Shown: positions 1-11,734 of the stretch, piece after piece | How positions within the stretch are numbered: position 1 is the first letter of the stretch | Layout: every line of letters begins with the position of its first letter | Assembly (NCBI RefSeq): GCF_001984175.1 | Contig: NZ_MTQP01000059.1 | Span: 124,001 to 188,000 of the forward strand | Reading direction: 5' to 3' | DNA from: Saccharothrix sp. ALI-22-I | GTDB lineage: Bacteria > Actinomycetota > Actinomycetes > Mycobacteriales > Pseudonocardiaceae | DNA: 64,000 nt | Program-made: the position numbers and the translations under genes | Notes under the pieces: model-generated | Databases searched by the model: none | What the model was told of the DNA's origin: nothing | Seen by the model: only the letters and a program-made list of their open reading frames with translations

Positions 1-359
1 TCGCGCTGTCGGCGGTGGAGATGCTGGCCGGCGGGGCGGCGTTGACGGTGGTCGGGCTGGTCGCGGGGGAGCGGGTGTCGTTCGGCGGGATCACCACGTC
101 GTCGTGGGTGGCGTGGGGTTATCTGCTGGTGTTCGGGTCGTTGCTGGCGTTCAGCTCGTACGTGTACGTGCTGGGGCAGCTGCCGGTGTCCACGGTGGCG
201 ACCTACGCGTACGTGAACCCGGTGATCGCGGTGGTGCTCGGGGTGTGGCTGGCCGACGAGCGGTTCGGGCTGTTCCAGCTGCTCGGGGGTCTGCTGGTGG
301 TGCTGGCGGTGCTCCTGGTCGTGCGGGCGGAGCGGGCCGAGCGGAAGTGTCGTACCTGA
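1..359 (+). CDS. EamA/DMT-family transporter, C-terminal part (5' end outside window)
   Basis: Inner-membrane exporter of the drug/metabolite transporter superfamily; the substrate cannot be told from sequence. Only the last ~119 codons are present, read in the frame starting at base 3. They hold about four hydrophobic helices and the typical closing EamA segment with YVNPVIAVVLG followed by an acidic ADE, then a basic cytoplasmic tail (RAERAERK). The gene starts upstream of the window, so its start, promoter and N-terminal EamA repeat cannot be judged. It ends 16 bases before the next gene, whose own -10 element lies in that gap. Confidence 0.85.
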   Translation, partial: ALSAVEMLAGGAALTVVGLVAGERVSFGGITTSSWVAWGYLLVFGSLLAFSSYVYVLGQLPVSTVATYAYVNPVIAVVLGVWLADERFGLFQLLGGLLVVLAVLLVVRAERAERKCRT

Positions 360-363
360 GTGG

Positions 364-369
364 GAGTAT
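364..369 (+). promoter_or_regulatory. -10 element for the YcaQ-like gene
   Basis: GAGTAT ends six bases before the GTG start at 376, so transcription would begin at or next to the start codon and give a leaderless mRNA. There is no Shine-Dalgarno sequence in the gap. Confidence 0.4.
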
Positions 370-375
370 CCAGCC

Positions 376-1596
376 GTGCAGAAGATGAGCGCAGACGTCG
401 CCCGCCGCATCGCACTGGGCGCTCAGGGTTTCGCCGATCCCCGGCCCGCCGGCGCGCCCACCCGGCGGCACCTCCAGAAGGTGCTGTCACGGGTTCAGCT
501 GTTACAGCTGGACTCGGTGAACGTGGCCGTCCGAGCGCACTACATGCCGTTGTTCAGCCGGCTCGGCGCCTACGCGCCGTCGCTGGTGGACGAGGCGGCG
601 TGGTCGCACAACGCGCGTCGGCCGAGGCTGCTGGTGGAGTACTGGGCGCACGAGGCGAGCCTGGTGCCGGTGCAGGACTGGCCGCTGTTCCACTCCGGGG
701 CCAAGCGCCCGGGCTGGTGGAAGGGGTACACCACGATCGCCGAGCGCTCACCGCAGCTGGTGGACGACATCCTGGCGGTGGTGAAGGAGCTGGGGCCGGT
801 CGGCGCCGGCGCGATCGAGAAGGCGCTGGCCGGCGGCGGGCCGCGGGCCAAGGAGCACTGGGGCTGGAACTGGTCCGAGGTCAAGAAGGTGTGCGAGTAC
901 CTGTTCGGCGAGGGCGCGTTGACGACCGGGTCGCGGCGCAGCTTCGAGCGGCTGTACGACCTGACCGAACGGGTGCTGCCGCCGGAGGTGCTGGCCCGGC
1001 GGATGTCGATCTCCGCCGAGGAGGGTTCGCGCGAGTTGGTGGCGCGGGCGGCGACGGCTCTGGGGGTGGCGACGGAACCGGACCTGCGCGACTACTACCG
1101 CCTCCAGCCGGCCCGCAGCCGGCAGGCCGTGGCGGAGCTGGTCGACGCCGGGGTGCTGGAGCCGGTCGAGGTGCGGGGCTGGGGCGCGCCCGCGTACAAG
1201 CACGTCGAGGCGCGCGTCCCGCGCAAGATCACCGGGCGGGCGCTGCTGTGCCCGTTCGACCCGCTGATCTGGGAGCGGGCCCGGACGGAGCGGATCTTCG
1301 ACTTCTTCTACCGGATCGAGATCTACGTGCCCGCGCAGAAGCGGGTGCACGGGTACTACGTGTTCCCGTTCCTGCTGGACGGCGAGCTGGTGGGGCGGGT
1401 CGACCTCAAGGCGGACCGTGCCGCCGGCGTGCTGCGCGTGCAGGCGGCGTACTCGGAGCCGACCGCCGACATCGGCCGCGTCGCCGTCGAGCTGGCCGCC
1501 GAGCTGCGCCACATGGCCGACTGGCTGGAGCTGGACGACGTCGAGGTGGGGCCGCGCGGCGATCTCGCCCCGACCCTCAAGGCGGTCGCCCGCTGA
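376..1596 (+). CDS. Winged-helix DNA glycosylase of the YcaQ/AlkX family
   Basis: 406-residue protein of the HTH_42 (YcaQ) family. Characterised members unhook DNA interstrand crosslinks or excise bulky alkylated bases. The catalytic signature of this family is Q-phi-D in E. coli YcaQ and Q-phi-Q in antibiotic self-resistance AlkZ. Here residues 44-46 read QLD within LLQLDSVNV, so it belongs with the housekeeping YcaQ/AlkX type. The C-terminal region carries the family's PFDPLIWER and YYVFPFLLDGELVGRVDLKADR-like blocks. The GTG at 376 is chosen because of the -10 element just before it. It follows a transporter gene and precedes an unrelated reductase, so it is probably monocistronic. The lesion specificity is inferred only. 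Confidence 0.85.
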   Translation: MQKMSADVARRIALGAQGFADPRPAGAPTRRHLQKVLSRVQLLQLDSVNVAVRAHYMPLFSRLGAYAPSLVDEAAWSHNARRPRLLVEYWAHEASLVPVQDWPLFHSGAKRPGWWKGYTTIAERSPQLVDDILAVVKELGPVGAGAIEKALAGGGPRAKEHWGWNWSEVKKVCEYLFGEGALTTGSRRSFERLYDLTERVLPPEVLARRMSISAEEGSRELVARAATALGVATEPDLRDYYRLQPARSRQAVAELVDAGVLEPVEVRGWGAPAYKHVEARVPRKITGRALLCPFDPLIWERARTERIFDFFYRIEIYVPAQKRVHGYYVFPFLLDGELVGRVDLKADRAAGVLRVQAAYSEPTADIGRVAVELAAELRHMADWLELDDVEVGPRGDLAPTLKAVAR

Positions 1597-1616
1597 CCCC
1601 TCATCGCCACCTGAAC

Positions 1617-1638
1617 TGACAGATGTTGAAATCTGTCA
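1617..1638. promoter_or_regulatory. Inverted-repeat operator candidate before the aldo/keto reductase
   Basis: Perfect 8-bp arms TGACAGAT and ATCTGTCA separated by six bases. The dyad overlaps the predicted -35 of the reductase promoter, a classic repressor position. The TetR protein encoded after the reductase is the obvious candidate ligand; this is inference from position only. Confidence 0.5.
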
Positions 1639-1654
1639 TCCCAATTGTCATAGT
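1626..1654 (+). promoter_or_regulatory. Promoter of the aldo/keto reductase gene
   Basis: TTGAAA at 1626-1631 and CATAGT at 1649-1654 are separated by 17 bp. The -10 ends six bases before the ATG at 1661, so the transcript is probably leaderless. Confidence 0.5.
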
Positions 1655-1660
1655 GGAGTC

Positions 1661-2674
1661 ATGACGAACTCCACGAACCGAGTCACGCAACGCCGTCGGC
1701 TGGGCGCGAAGGGGCCGGAGGTCTCCGCGCTCGGCCTCGGCTGCATGGGCATGTCCGACTTCTACGGCCCGGCCGACGAGACGGAGAGCGTGGCCACCAT
1801 CCACGCCGCCGTCGACGCGGGCGTGAACCTGCTCGACACCGGCGACTTCTACGGCATGGGCCACAACGAGCTGCTGATCCGCCAGGCCCTCCGCGACCGC
1901 AACCGCGAGGACCTGGCGATCAGCGTCAAGTTCGGCGCCCTGCGTGACGCCGACCTCGACTGGAACGGCTACGACGGCAGGCCCGAAGCGGTCCGCAACT
2001 TCCTCGCCTACACCCTGCGCAGGCTGGGCACGGACCACATCGACATCTACCGCCCGGCCCGCCTCGACCCGGCGGTGCCGATCGAGGAGACCGTCGGCGC
2101 GATCAAGGAGGAGATCGACAAGGGCCACGTCCGCCACATCGGCCTGTCCGAGGTGGGTGCCGACACGCTGCGCCGCGCCCACGCCGTCCACCCGATCGCC
2201 GACCTCCAGATCGAGTACGCCGTGATCACCAGGGGTATCGAGGACTCGATCCTGCCCACCGCCCGCGAGCTGGGCATCGGGATCACCGCGTACGGCGTCC
2301 TGGCCCGAGGCCTGATCTCCGGCCACTGGACCCCGTCCCGCGAAACCAACGACTACCGCGCCATCTCCCCGCGCTTCCAGGGCGACAACCTGCACCACAA
2401 CCTGACGTTGGTGGAGGCCCTGCGCGCCATCGCGACCGAGAAGGACACGACGGTCGCCCAGTTGGCCATCGCCTGGGTTCTGGCCCAGGGTGACGACATC
2501 GTCCCGTTGGTGGGCGCGCGCCGCCGTGACCGGCTGACCGAGGCCCTCGGCGCCCTGGACATCACCCTCACCGAGTCCGACCTGGCCCGGATCGAGTCCG
2601 CCGTCCCAGCGGACTCGGCGGCCGGCGAGCGCTACCCGGCGGCCCATATGGCCCACCTCGACAGCGAACGCTGA
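1661..2674 (+). CDS. Aldo/keto reductase with a substituted catalytic histidine
   Basis: 337-residue NADP-dependent oxidoreductase of the AKR superfamily, cytosolic, substrate unknown. The family tetrad is Asp-Tyr-Lys-His. Asp59 and Tyr64 (LLDTGDFYG) and Lys90 (ISVK) are present, but the usual His in the YxQHR block is replaced: residues 130-135 read YRPARL, so Ala occupies that position. The C-terminal end has the cofactor-binding VPLVGARRRDRL stretch. ATG 1661 is chosen over upstream in-frame codons because the upstream part overlaps the previous gene, and a promoter with a -10 at 1649-1654 sits right before it. A TetR gene follows after 91 bp. Confidence 0.9.
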   Translation: MTNSTNRVTQRRRLGAKGPEVSALGLGCMGMSDFYGPADETESVATIHAAVDAGVNLLDTGDFYGMGHNELLIRQALRDRNREDLAISVKFGALRDADLDWNGYDGRPEAVRNFLAYTLRRLGTDHIDIYRPARLDPAVPIEETVGAIKEEIDKGHVRHIGLSEVGADTLRRAHAVHPIADLQIEYAVITRGIEDSILPTARELGIGITAYGVLARGLISGHWTPSRETNDYRAISPRFQGDNLHHNLTLVEALRAIATEKDTTVAQLAIAWVLAQGDDIVPLVGARRRDRLTEALGALDITLTESDLARIESAVPADSAAGERYPAAHMAHLDSER

Positions 2675-2765
2675 CCGGCGGCGAAGCCCGACCGAACGCC
2701 GATCGCGCACAATCAACGCACCGGGTCCCGCCAACGGGGGCCAACGCAGTGCAGGGAGCACGACA

Positions 2766-3377
2766 GTGGCGGAAGCACTGACCTCGGAGGTCATCCTCGG
2801 CACCACCGAGGACGTCCTCCGGCGCTACGGCCCGGCCAAAGCCACGGTCGTGGACGTGGCCCGCGCGCTCGGCGTCAGCCACGGCAGCGTCTACCGCCAC
2901 TTCCCCACCAAAGCCGCCCTGCGCGAGGCGGTCACCCAGCGCTGGCTCGACCGGGCCCACGCGGGCCTGGCCGAGCTGGCCGCCGGCGACACCCCGCCGC
3001 CGCAACGCCTGCGCGACTGGCTGGCGGCTCTCTTCGAGTCCAAGCGCAAGAAGGCGTTGGACGACCCGGAGCTGTTCGCCACGTTCCTGGTGCTGGTGAA
3101 GGAGAGCAGTTCCGTGGTCGCCGCGCACATCGCCGAGATGGTCGAGGAACTGACCGGGATCATCGAAGGTGGCGTGGCCTCCGGCGACTTCACCACCCCG
3201 GACCCGGCCCGGACCGCCCGGGCCGTCTTCGACGCCACCGCCCGCTTCCACAACCCGGCCCACGCGGGCGAGTGGTCCGACCCGGACATCGACGCGGCGT
3301 TCGACGCGGTGGTGTCCCTCCTGGTGGCCGGACTCCGGAAATGGACTCCGGAAATGGACTCTGAAATGACGGGATGA
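2766..3377 (+). CDS. TetR/AcrR-family transcriptional regulator
   Basis: 203-residue one-component repressor. The N-terminal TetR helix-turn-helix covers about residues 15-60 (VVDVARALGVSHGSVYRHFPTKAAL). The rest is the variable helical ligand/dimer domain. The GTG at 2766 follows a weak purine-rich stretch. Its likely target is the dyad upstream of the preceding aldo/keto reductase, and possibly its own gene. The last codons (KWTPEMDSEMTG) lie in a run of three ~13-bp tandem repeats, so the C-terminal tail looks like a recent slippage product. The stop codon is embedded in the left arm of a strong hairpin. Confidence 0.9.
   Translation: MAEALTSEVILGTTEDVLRRYGPAKATVVDVARALGVSHGSVYRHFPTKAALREAVTQRWLDRAHAGLAELAAGDTPPPQRLRDWLAALFESKRKKALDDPELFATFLVLVKESSSVVAAHIAEMVEELTGIIEGGVASGDFTTPDPARTARAVFDATARFHNPAHAGEWSDPDIDAAFDAVVSLLVAGLRKWTPEMDSEMTG
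3330..3367 (+). repeat. 13-bp tandem repeats at the 3' end of the tetR gene
   Basis: GGACTCCGGAAAT occurs at 3330-3342 and 3343-3355, followed by a degenerate 12-bp copy at 3356-3367. Because 13 is not a multiple of three, each copy is read in a different frame and encodes different residues of the C-terminal tail. Confidence 0.85.
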
Positions 3378-3400
3378 CAGCACGCCGAGGCGTGCTGTCA
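3375..3400. terminator. Bidirectional hairpin terminator between tetR and the DUF4097 gene
   Basis: Perfect 12-bp arms TGACAGCACGCC and GGCGTGCTGTCA with a two-base spacer. The left arm begins with the TGA stop of tetR. There is no clear T tract, which is common in actinobacterial terminators. It separates two convergent genes. Confidence 0.75.
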
Positions 3401-3429
3401 TCAGGCCACCGTCAGGCCGTTTCCGGTGT

Positions 3430-4320
3430 TCAGGACGTGGTGGCGGTCGTCACCAGGGCGGTGCCGCTGCTGGTCCGGCCGGTGATGAACAGGGCCGGTT
3501 CGCCGCCCTCCGGCGGGCTGTCGGAGACGTCCAGTTCGCTGCGCGCCGAGCCCGAGCTGGAGGCCAGGTCGATCTGCGCCGCCACACCGGGCCGCACGCC
3601 CACCCGGACGTTGCCGGAGCCGGTGCCCATCTGGATCCGGCCGGACGCCGCGTCGGCGACGGTGACGTCACCGCTGCCGGTCCGCACCTGCACGTCGTTC
3701 TGCACGGCGCCCAGCCACACGTCACCGGTGCCGGTGTAGAGCACGGTGTTCCCGCCGACCGACGACACCTCGATATCGCCGCTGCCGGTCTTCGCCCGCA
3801 GCCCACCGAGCATCGGCCCCAGCCGCAGCTTGCCCGAACCCGAGTTGACCTGCGAAGACGCGTCCGCCCGGTCCGCGGTCACGTCACCCGTGCCGGTCTG
3901 GATCTCCAGCCGGCCCGCCGCGCCGGTCACGGTCACGTTCGCCGAGCCCGCCTTGGCGATCACGTGCGACCCGAGCGGCGCCCGCACGGTCACGCCCAGC
4001 GGCACCGCCCGCAACGGCAGCGCCTTGGACGACTGCACCTTCAACCGCGAGCCGGACATCTCCACGCGCGCGTCCCGCACCGCCTCCTCCGGGCCGGCCG
4101 GCTGACCGGGCACGGTGCCGAACTGCTTGTTCGCCCAGGTCAGCAGCCCGGACAGGCCCGCCGTCCACGAGTCATCCGGCGACGGGTCGTGCTTCACCTC
4201 GACGTGCACGCCCGGCTCGTCCACCAGGTGCACCCGCACCCGGCCGGCGAGCAGCGCCACGTCGATCTCCACGACACCTTCGACCTCGAAGCTCTGCTGC
4301 CGCACGACATCCGATTCCAT
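3430..4320 (-). CDS. DUF4097-family beta-repeat protein
   Basis: 296-residue protein without signal peptide or membrane helix. The second half is built from about six short beta repeats with GTGDV/GSGDI cores, typical of the DUF4097 adhesin-like right-handed beta fold. The biochemical role of the family is unknown; in Gram-positives such proteins are often linked to envelope-stress loci. The gene starts 11 bp downstream of the ribbon-helix-helix gene and must be cotranscribed with it from the operator region near 4.87 kb. That pairing recurs in streptomycetes, where the partner is labelled HicB-like although no HicA toxin is present. None is visible here either. Confidence 0.8.
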   Translation of the reverse strand: MESDVVRQQSFEVEGVVEIDVALLAGRVRVHLVDEPGVHVEVKHDPSPDDSWTAGLSGLLTWANKQFGTVPGQPAGPEEAVRDARVEMSGSRLKVQSSKALPLRAVPLGVTVRAPLGSHVIAKAGSANVTVTGAAGRLEIQTGTGDVTADRADASSQVNSGSGKLRLGPMLGGLRAKTGSGDIEVSSVGGNTVLYTGTGDVWLGAVQNDVQVRTGSGDVTVADAASGRIQMGTGSGNVRVGVRPGVAAQIDLASSSGSARSELDVSDSPPEGGEPALFITGRTSSGTALVTTATTS

Positions 4321-4331
4321 GATCCCCCTCC

Positions 4332-4853
4332 TCAGCCCTGGACCCAGCCGCGGACGCGGGAGGACGACGACCCGCCGCCCTGCTGGTCCTTCGGCGGTCC
4401 CCAGTGCTTGTGGTGGCCGCCACCCCGGCGACCGCCGACCGCGCCCTGCACGGCCTGCGCGACGAATGTGTTGAGCGACATCCCCTGGGCCGCGGCCGCC
4501 TGTTCGGCCTTGGCCTTCAGCTCGTCCAGCAGCCGCAGCGTGACGCGGGTGGCGTCACCGGCGGCGGGCCGGGGAACTTCCTGCGGCTCGGGTTCGTGTT
4601 CCTCCCGAGCGGACGTGCCGGTGACGACCACCTGCACGTCCCGTCCGTCCAACCGCACGTCGACGACGGGGCCGTCGAGGGCCGCGGTGACCTCCGCGGC
4701 CAGGTCGGACAGTGCGTTCATGAGAGCCAGCCGTGCGGCGGGCTCCAAGGCTGCGGACAGCAGGGCCGCGGTGCGCCGGGTGTTGTCGTCCCCGGCGGAC
4801 GCGGCCGTCGCGAGGTCCTCGCGCAGCGCTGCGATGTACGGCGACAGATCCAT
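4332..4853 (-). CDS. Ribbon-helix-helix (HicB/Arc-like) DNA-binding protein
   Basis: 173-residue protein. Residues ~100-140 (TRVTLRLLDELKAKAEQAA, then GMSLNTFVAQAV) form a ribbon-helix-helix motif. The N-terminal 90 residues are helical and of unknown function, and the tail is His/Gly/Ser-rich. It is the first gene of a two-gene operon with the DUF4097 gene. Upstream lie several copies of GACATCA covering its own -35/-10, so autoregulation is likely. Database names such as toxin-antitoxin HicB reflect the RHH fold only, since no HicA-like ORF is nearby. ATG 4853 is six bases after a -10-like CATCGT, suggesting a leaderless transcript. Confidence 0.75.
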   Translation of the reverse strand: MDLSPYIAALREDLATAASAGDDNTRRTAALLSAALEPAARLALMNALSDLAAEVTAALDGPVVDVRLDGRDVQVVVTGTSAREEHEPEPQEVPRPAAGDATRVTLRLLDELKAKAEQAAAAQGMSLNTFVAQAVQGAVGGRRGGGHHKHWGPPKDQQGGGSSSSRVRGWVQG

Positions 4854-4859
4854 GACACC

Positions 4860-4918
4860 ACGATGACGTCATAAGTGACATCAGTCAAGGAAAGTAGTGA
4901 TGTCGTTCATGACATCAC
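4860..4918 (-). promoter_or_regulatory. Promoter and multi-site operator of the RHH-DUF4097 operon
   Basis: On the minus strand TTGACT (4888-4883), 17 bp, CATCGT (4865-4860). Overlaid are heptamers GACATCA at 4877-4883 and 4911-4917, the inverted copy TGATGTC at 4898-4904, and a related palindrome ATGACGTCAT at 4863-4872. The pair at 4897-4918 is a perfect 8-bp dyad with a 6-bp spacer. Short repeated sites are the usual binding mode of ribbon-helix-helix dimers. Confidence 0.6.
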
Positions 4919-4960
4919 GACGGGGACCGGTCACCGACCGGCGCACGCGGCACCTTCGGT

Positions 4961-4966
4961 TAGGGT
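4961..4966 (+). promoter_or_regulatory. -10 element of thyX
   Basis: TAGGGT ends seven bases before the ATG at 4974, predicting a leaderless thyX mRNA. Confidence 0.45.
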
Positions 4967-4973
4967 TCCGTCC

Positions 4974-5726
4974 ATGGCTGAGATGGTGGCGCCGAAGGTG
5001 CAGTTGATCGCGAAGACGGAGTTCTTCCCCCCGGACGGCGTCCCGTGGTCCACCGACGCCGACGGCGGCGAGGCGCTGGCGGAGTTCGCCGGCCGCGCCT
5101 GCTACCAGTCCTGGACCAAGCCGAACCCGGCCACCGCCACCAACGCCGGCTACATCAAGCACATCATCGAGGTCGGCCACCTCTCCGTGCTCGAACACGG
5201 CTCGGTCAGCTTCTACCTGACCGGCATGTCCCGGTCGCTGACCCACGAGCTGATCAGGCACCGCCACTTCTCGTACTCGCAGCTGTCCCAGCGGTACGTG
5301 CCCGAGCGCAACGCCGCCATGGTCGAGCCGGACGTCATCGCCAACGACCCCGAGCTGCACGCGAAGTTCGCCGCCGCCGCCCAGGCCAGCGTGGACGCCT
5401 ACAACGAGCTGCTCAAGGGCCTGGAGGAGAAGTTCTCCGACGTGCCCAGCGCCACCCTGCGCCGCAAGCAGGCCCGCCAGGCGGCCCGCGCGATCCTGCC
5501 CAACGCCACCGAGACCCGCATCGTGGTCACCGGCAACTACCGCGCGTGGCGACACTTCATCGCGATGCGCGCCACCGAGCACGCCGACGTGGAGATCCGC
5601 GCCCTGGCCGTGGAGTGCCTGCGCCAGCTCCAGAAGGCGGCGGCCAACGTGTTCGCCGACTTCACCATCTCCACCCTGTCCGACGGGTCCGAGGTCGCCT
5701 CCAGCCCGATGGTCACCGAAGGCTGA
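4974..5726 (+). CDS. thyX: Flavin-dependent thymidylate synthase
   Basis: ThyX makes dTMP from dUMP using methylene-tetrahydrofolate and FADH2, an essential step of DNA precursor synthesis. The 250-residue protein matches the actinobacterial ThyX length and aligns by eye with the mycobacterial enzyme throughout ([22 protein letters not shown]). The ThyX signature RHRxxSxxxxR is at residues 95-107 ([13 protein letters not shown]). The active-site region near [10 protein letters not shown] is intact. ATG 4974 is chosen because the mycobacterial N-terminus begins at the same place and a -10 lies just before it. dapA and RNase J follow a few genes downstream, as in the mycobacterial thyX-dapA-rnj order, here with three genes between. 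Confidence 0.97.
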   Translation: MAEMVAPKVQLIAKTEFFPPDGVPWSTDADGGEALAEFAGRACYQSWTKPNPATATNAGYIKHIIEVGHLSVLEHGSVSFYLTGMSRSLTHELIRHRHFSYSQLSQRYVPERNAAMVEPDVIANDPELHAKFAAAAQASVDAYNELLKGLEEKFSDVPSATLRRKQARQAARAILPNATETRIVVTGNYRAWRHFIAMRATEHADVEIRALAVECLRQLQKAAANVFADFTISTLSDGSEVASSPMVTEG

Positions 5727-5732
5727 CGGCTT

Positions 5733-6122
5733 GTGAAGCGGTTGATCGTCGACGTCCAGCCCGGCGAGTACACGGTCGCGCGGCTCGCCCCCGACGCGCC
5801 GGTCCCGGCCGGCCTGCTCGACGCGCCGGGCCTGGTCTCGGTGACCAGGACCCCCGACGAGCTGTCCATCGTGTGCCCGGCCGACCACGCTCCGGAGTCG
5901 GACACCGCCCAGCCCGGCTGGCGGCTGCTCACCGTGCGTGGTCCCCTGGAGTTCACCCTCACCGGGATCATGGCCGCGCTGTCCGGCGAACTTGCCGCGG
6001 CGGGTGTGAGCCTGTTCGCGCTGTCCACTTACGACACCGACCACCTGCTGGTCAAGACGGGTGACCTCGGTCGCGCGGTGCAGGCTTTGCGCGCGTCCGG
6101 ACACGAAGTCACGAAACCGTGA
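5733..6122 (+). CDS. ACT-domain (CASTOR-type) amino-acid-binding protein
   Basis: 129-residue soluble protein with two ACT-like halves: an N-terminal half and a C-terminal CASTOR/ACT half (WRLLTVRGPLEFTLTGIMAALSGELAAAGVSLFALSTYDTDHLLV). ACT domains bind amino acids or small ligands and regulate enzymes; the ligand here is unknown. The GTG start lies 6 bp after the thyX stop, so cotranscription with thyX is likely. Location near dapA might hint at a link to aspartate-family metabolism, but this is only context. Confidence 0.75.
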   Translation: MKRLIVDVQPGEYTVARLAPDAPVPAGLLDAPGLVSVTRTPDELSIVCPADHAPESDTAQPGWRLLTVRGPLEFTLTGIMAALSGELAAAGVSLFALSTYDTDHLLVKTGDLGRAVQALRASGHEVTKP

Positions 6123-6193
6123 AACCGGATCGGGCGATACAGGGTCTGAAGTAGCGTTCCGCCCGGTCCGCGGTTGGGTTTCGAGGAGTGACG

Positions 6194-7645
<1,452 letters not shown>

Positions 7646-7654
7646 CGTGGGGCC

Positions 7655-8275
7655 ATGGGCGTCGCGCAGGACGAACGCAGGCTGCTGACCGAACTGTTCG
7701 CCGAGGTGGGGCCCGACGCGCCCACGCTGTGTGATCCGTGGCGCACGCGTGACCTCGCCGCGCACCTCGTGCTGCGGGAACGCCGGCCGGACGCGGCGGC
7801 GGGCATCCTGATCAAGTCGCTGGCCGGGCACAACCAGCGCGTCCAGGACTCCTACGCCGCCAAGCCGTGGGACGAGCTGGTCGAGCTGGTCCGCACCGGC
7901 CCGCCCCGCTTCTCCCCGTACGCGCTGGTGGACGAGATGGTCAACTCCGTGGAGTACTTCGTGCACCACGAGGACGTGCGCCGGGCGCGGGACGACTGGG
8001 AGCCGCGTTCACCTGATCCGGTAAGGGACGCGGTGCTGTGGCAGCGGCTCGCCCCGGCGGCCCGGCTGATGTACCGCAAGAGCCCGGTCGGCGTCGTGCT
8101 GCGCCGCCCGGACGGCGAGTCGGTCGTGGCCAGGCGCGGCGCGAACCCCGTCGTGCTGACCGGACAAGTCTCGGAATTGCTGGTGCACGTGTTCGGCCGG
8201 GCCGCCGCCCGCGTCGAGTACGACGGCGACGACAAGGCCGTGCGGCTGGTAAAAGGCCTCGACCGGAGTATGTAG
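7655..8275 (+). CDS. TIGR03085-family metal-binding protein (DinB/mycothiol-fold)
   Basis: 206-residue soluble protein of the actinobacterial TIGR03085 group, which shares the DinB-like four-helix fold with mycothiol-dependent maleylpyruvate isomerases. Visible family features are TLCDPWRTRDLAAHLVLRERRPDAA near the N-terminus, with a candidate metal His (AHL), and EYFVHHEDVRRAR around residue 105, with His residues that could complete the metal site. The reaction is unknown. It has its own -10 overlapping the end of the kinase gene and stands before dapA. Confidence 0.8.
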   Translation: MGVAQDERRLLTELFAEVGPDAPTLCDPWRTRDLAAHLVLRERRPDAAAGILIKSLAGHNQRVQDSYAAKPWDELVELVRTGPPRFSPYALVDEMVNSVEYFVHHEDVRRARDDWEPRSPDPVRDAVLWQRLAPAARLMYRKSPVGVVLRRPDGESVVARRGANPVVLTGQVSELLVHVFGRAAARVEYDGDDKAVRLVKGLDRSM

Positions 8276-8295
8276 TCGCAGCTTGCGGAGGGTGA

Positions 8296-10889
<2,594 letters not shown>

Positions 10890-10920
10890 CCCGGTGAACT
10901 GACTTCACACGTTCGTGAAT

Positions 10921-10954
10921 CGGGCCCGCCGGCGTTGACGCGCTGGTGGGCCCG
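10921..10954 (+). terminator. Probable terminator after rnj
   Basis: Stem CGGGCCCGCC / GGTGGGCCCG with one mismatch and a 14-base loop, just downstream of the rnj stop. No T tract. The right arm lies just before the next gene's promoter. Confidence 0.45.
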
Positions 10955-10962
10955 ACCCGTCG

Positions 10963-10968
10963 TACCGT
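10963..10968 (+). promoter_or_regulatory. -10 element of the oxidoreductase gene
   Basis: TACCGT ends six bases before the ATG at 10975; leaderless start predicted. Confidence 0.4.
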
Positions 10969-10974
10969 GGCGTG

Positions 10975-11628
10975 ATGAGAATCGGCGTACTCGGCACCGG
11001 CACGGTCGGCCGGGCGTTGTCGGGCCGGCTGGCGGAACTCGGCCACGACGTCCGGATGGGCACCCGTGACGTGGTCAGATCCGTGGGCAAGTCGGACGAG
11101 GACTTCGCGGCCTGGCGCGCCGCACACCCGACGATCTTGCTGGAGAGGTTCGCCGTGGCGGCGGCCCATGCCGAGGTCGTCGTCAACGCGGGTAACGGGG
11201 CGGCGGCCCTGGACATCCTCGCCGCCGCGGGCCCGTTGGACGGCAAGATCGTGCTGGACGTCTCCAACCCGCTCGACCCGTCCGCGGGCTTCCCGCCCAC
11301 GATGTTGGTCAAGGACACGGACTCGCTGGGGGAGCAGATCCAGCGGACGCATCGCGGAGCGCGCGTGGTGAAGACGTTGAACACCCTCACCGCCGAGCTG
11401 ATGGTGCACCCGGACCGGTTGGCGGCGGACCACACGGTGTTCGTCTCCGGGAACGACGCCGACGCCAAGGCGGTGGTGACCGATCTGCTCCGCCAGTTCG
11501 GCCACACGGATGTCATCGATCTGGGCGACATCACCACGGCTCGCGGCGCCGAGATGTACCTGCCGCTGTGGCTGCGGTTGATAGGGGCGTTGGGCACCGG
11601 GATCTTCAACATCAAAGTTGTGCGCTGA
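10975..11628 (+). CDS. NADPH-dependent F420-reductase-type NAD(P)-binding oxidoreductase
   Basis: 217-residue Rossmann protein of the NADP_oxidored/F420_oxidored family. The dinucleotide-binding start MRIGVLGTGTVGRALSGRLAELGHDV is followed by GTRD, which favours NADP(H). The middle has VLDVSNPLDPS and the C-terminus VVKTLNTL, as in F420:NADP reductase relatives. It may shuttle hydride between F420H2 and NADP+ or reduce an unknown substrate; the sequence does not decide. ATG 10975 is preferred to the adjacent GTG 10972 because of the -10 spacing. Confidence 0.8.
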   Translation: MRIGVLGTGTVGRALSGRLAELGHDVRMGTRDVVRSVGKSDEDFAAWRAAHPTILLERFAVAAAHAEVVVNAGNGAAALDILAAAGPLDGKIVLDVSNPLDPSAGFPPTMLVKDTDSLGEQIQRTHRGARVVKTLNTLTAELMVHPDRLAADHTVFVSGNDADAKAVVTDLLRQFGHTDVIDLGDITTARGAEMYLPLWLRLIGALGTGIFNIKVVR

Positions 11629-11734
11629 AAGTTGCGCGCTGCCGCAACGCTTGACCGCTGGTACACGACTGATCCGGAGTGGAATCGCCTTGACCAGCTG
11701 GAAACCCCTGGTCGCAGGGTTCTAGCGTGCCCGC

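Noticed and set aside
4332..4853. HicAB toxin-antitoxin system
   Set aside because: Only the RHH fold suggests it; no HicA-like toxin ORF is adjacent and the partner is a DUF4097 protein.
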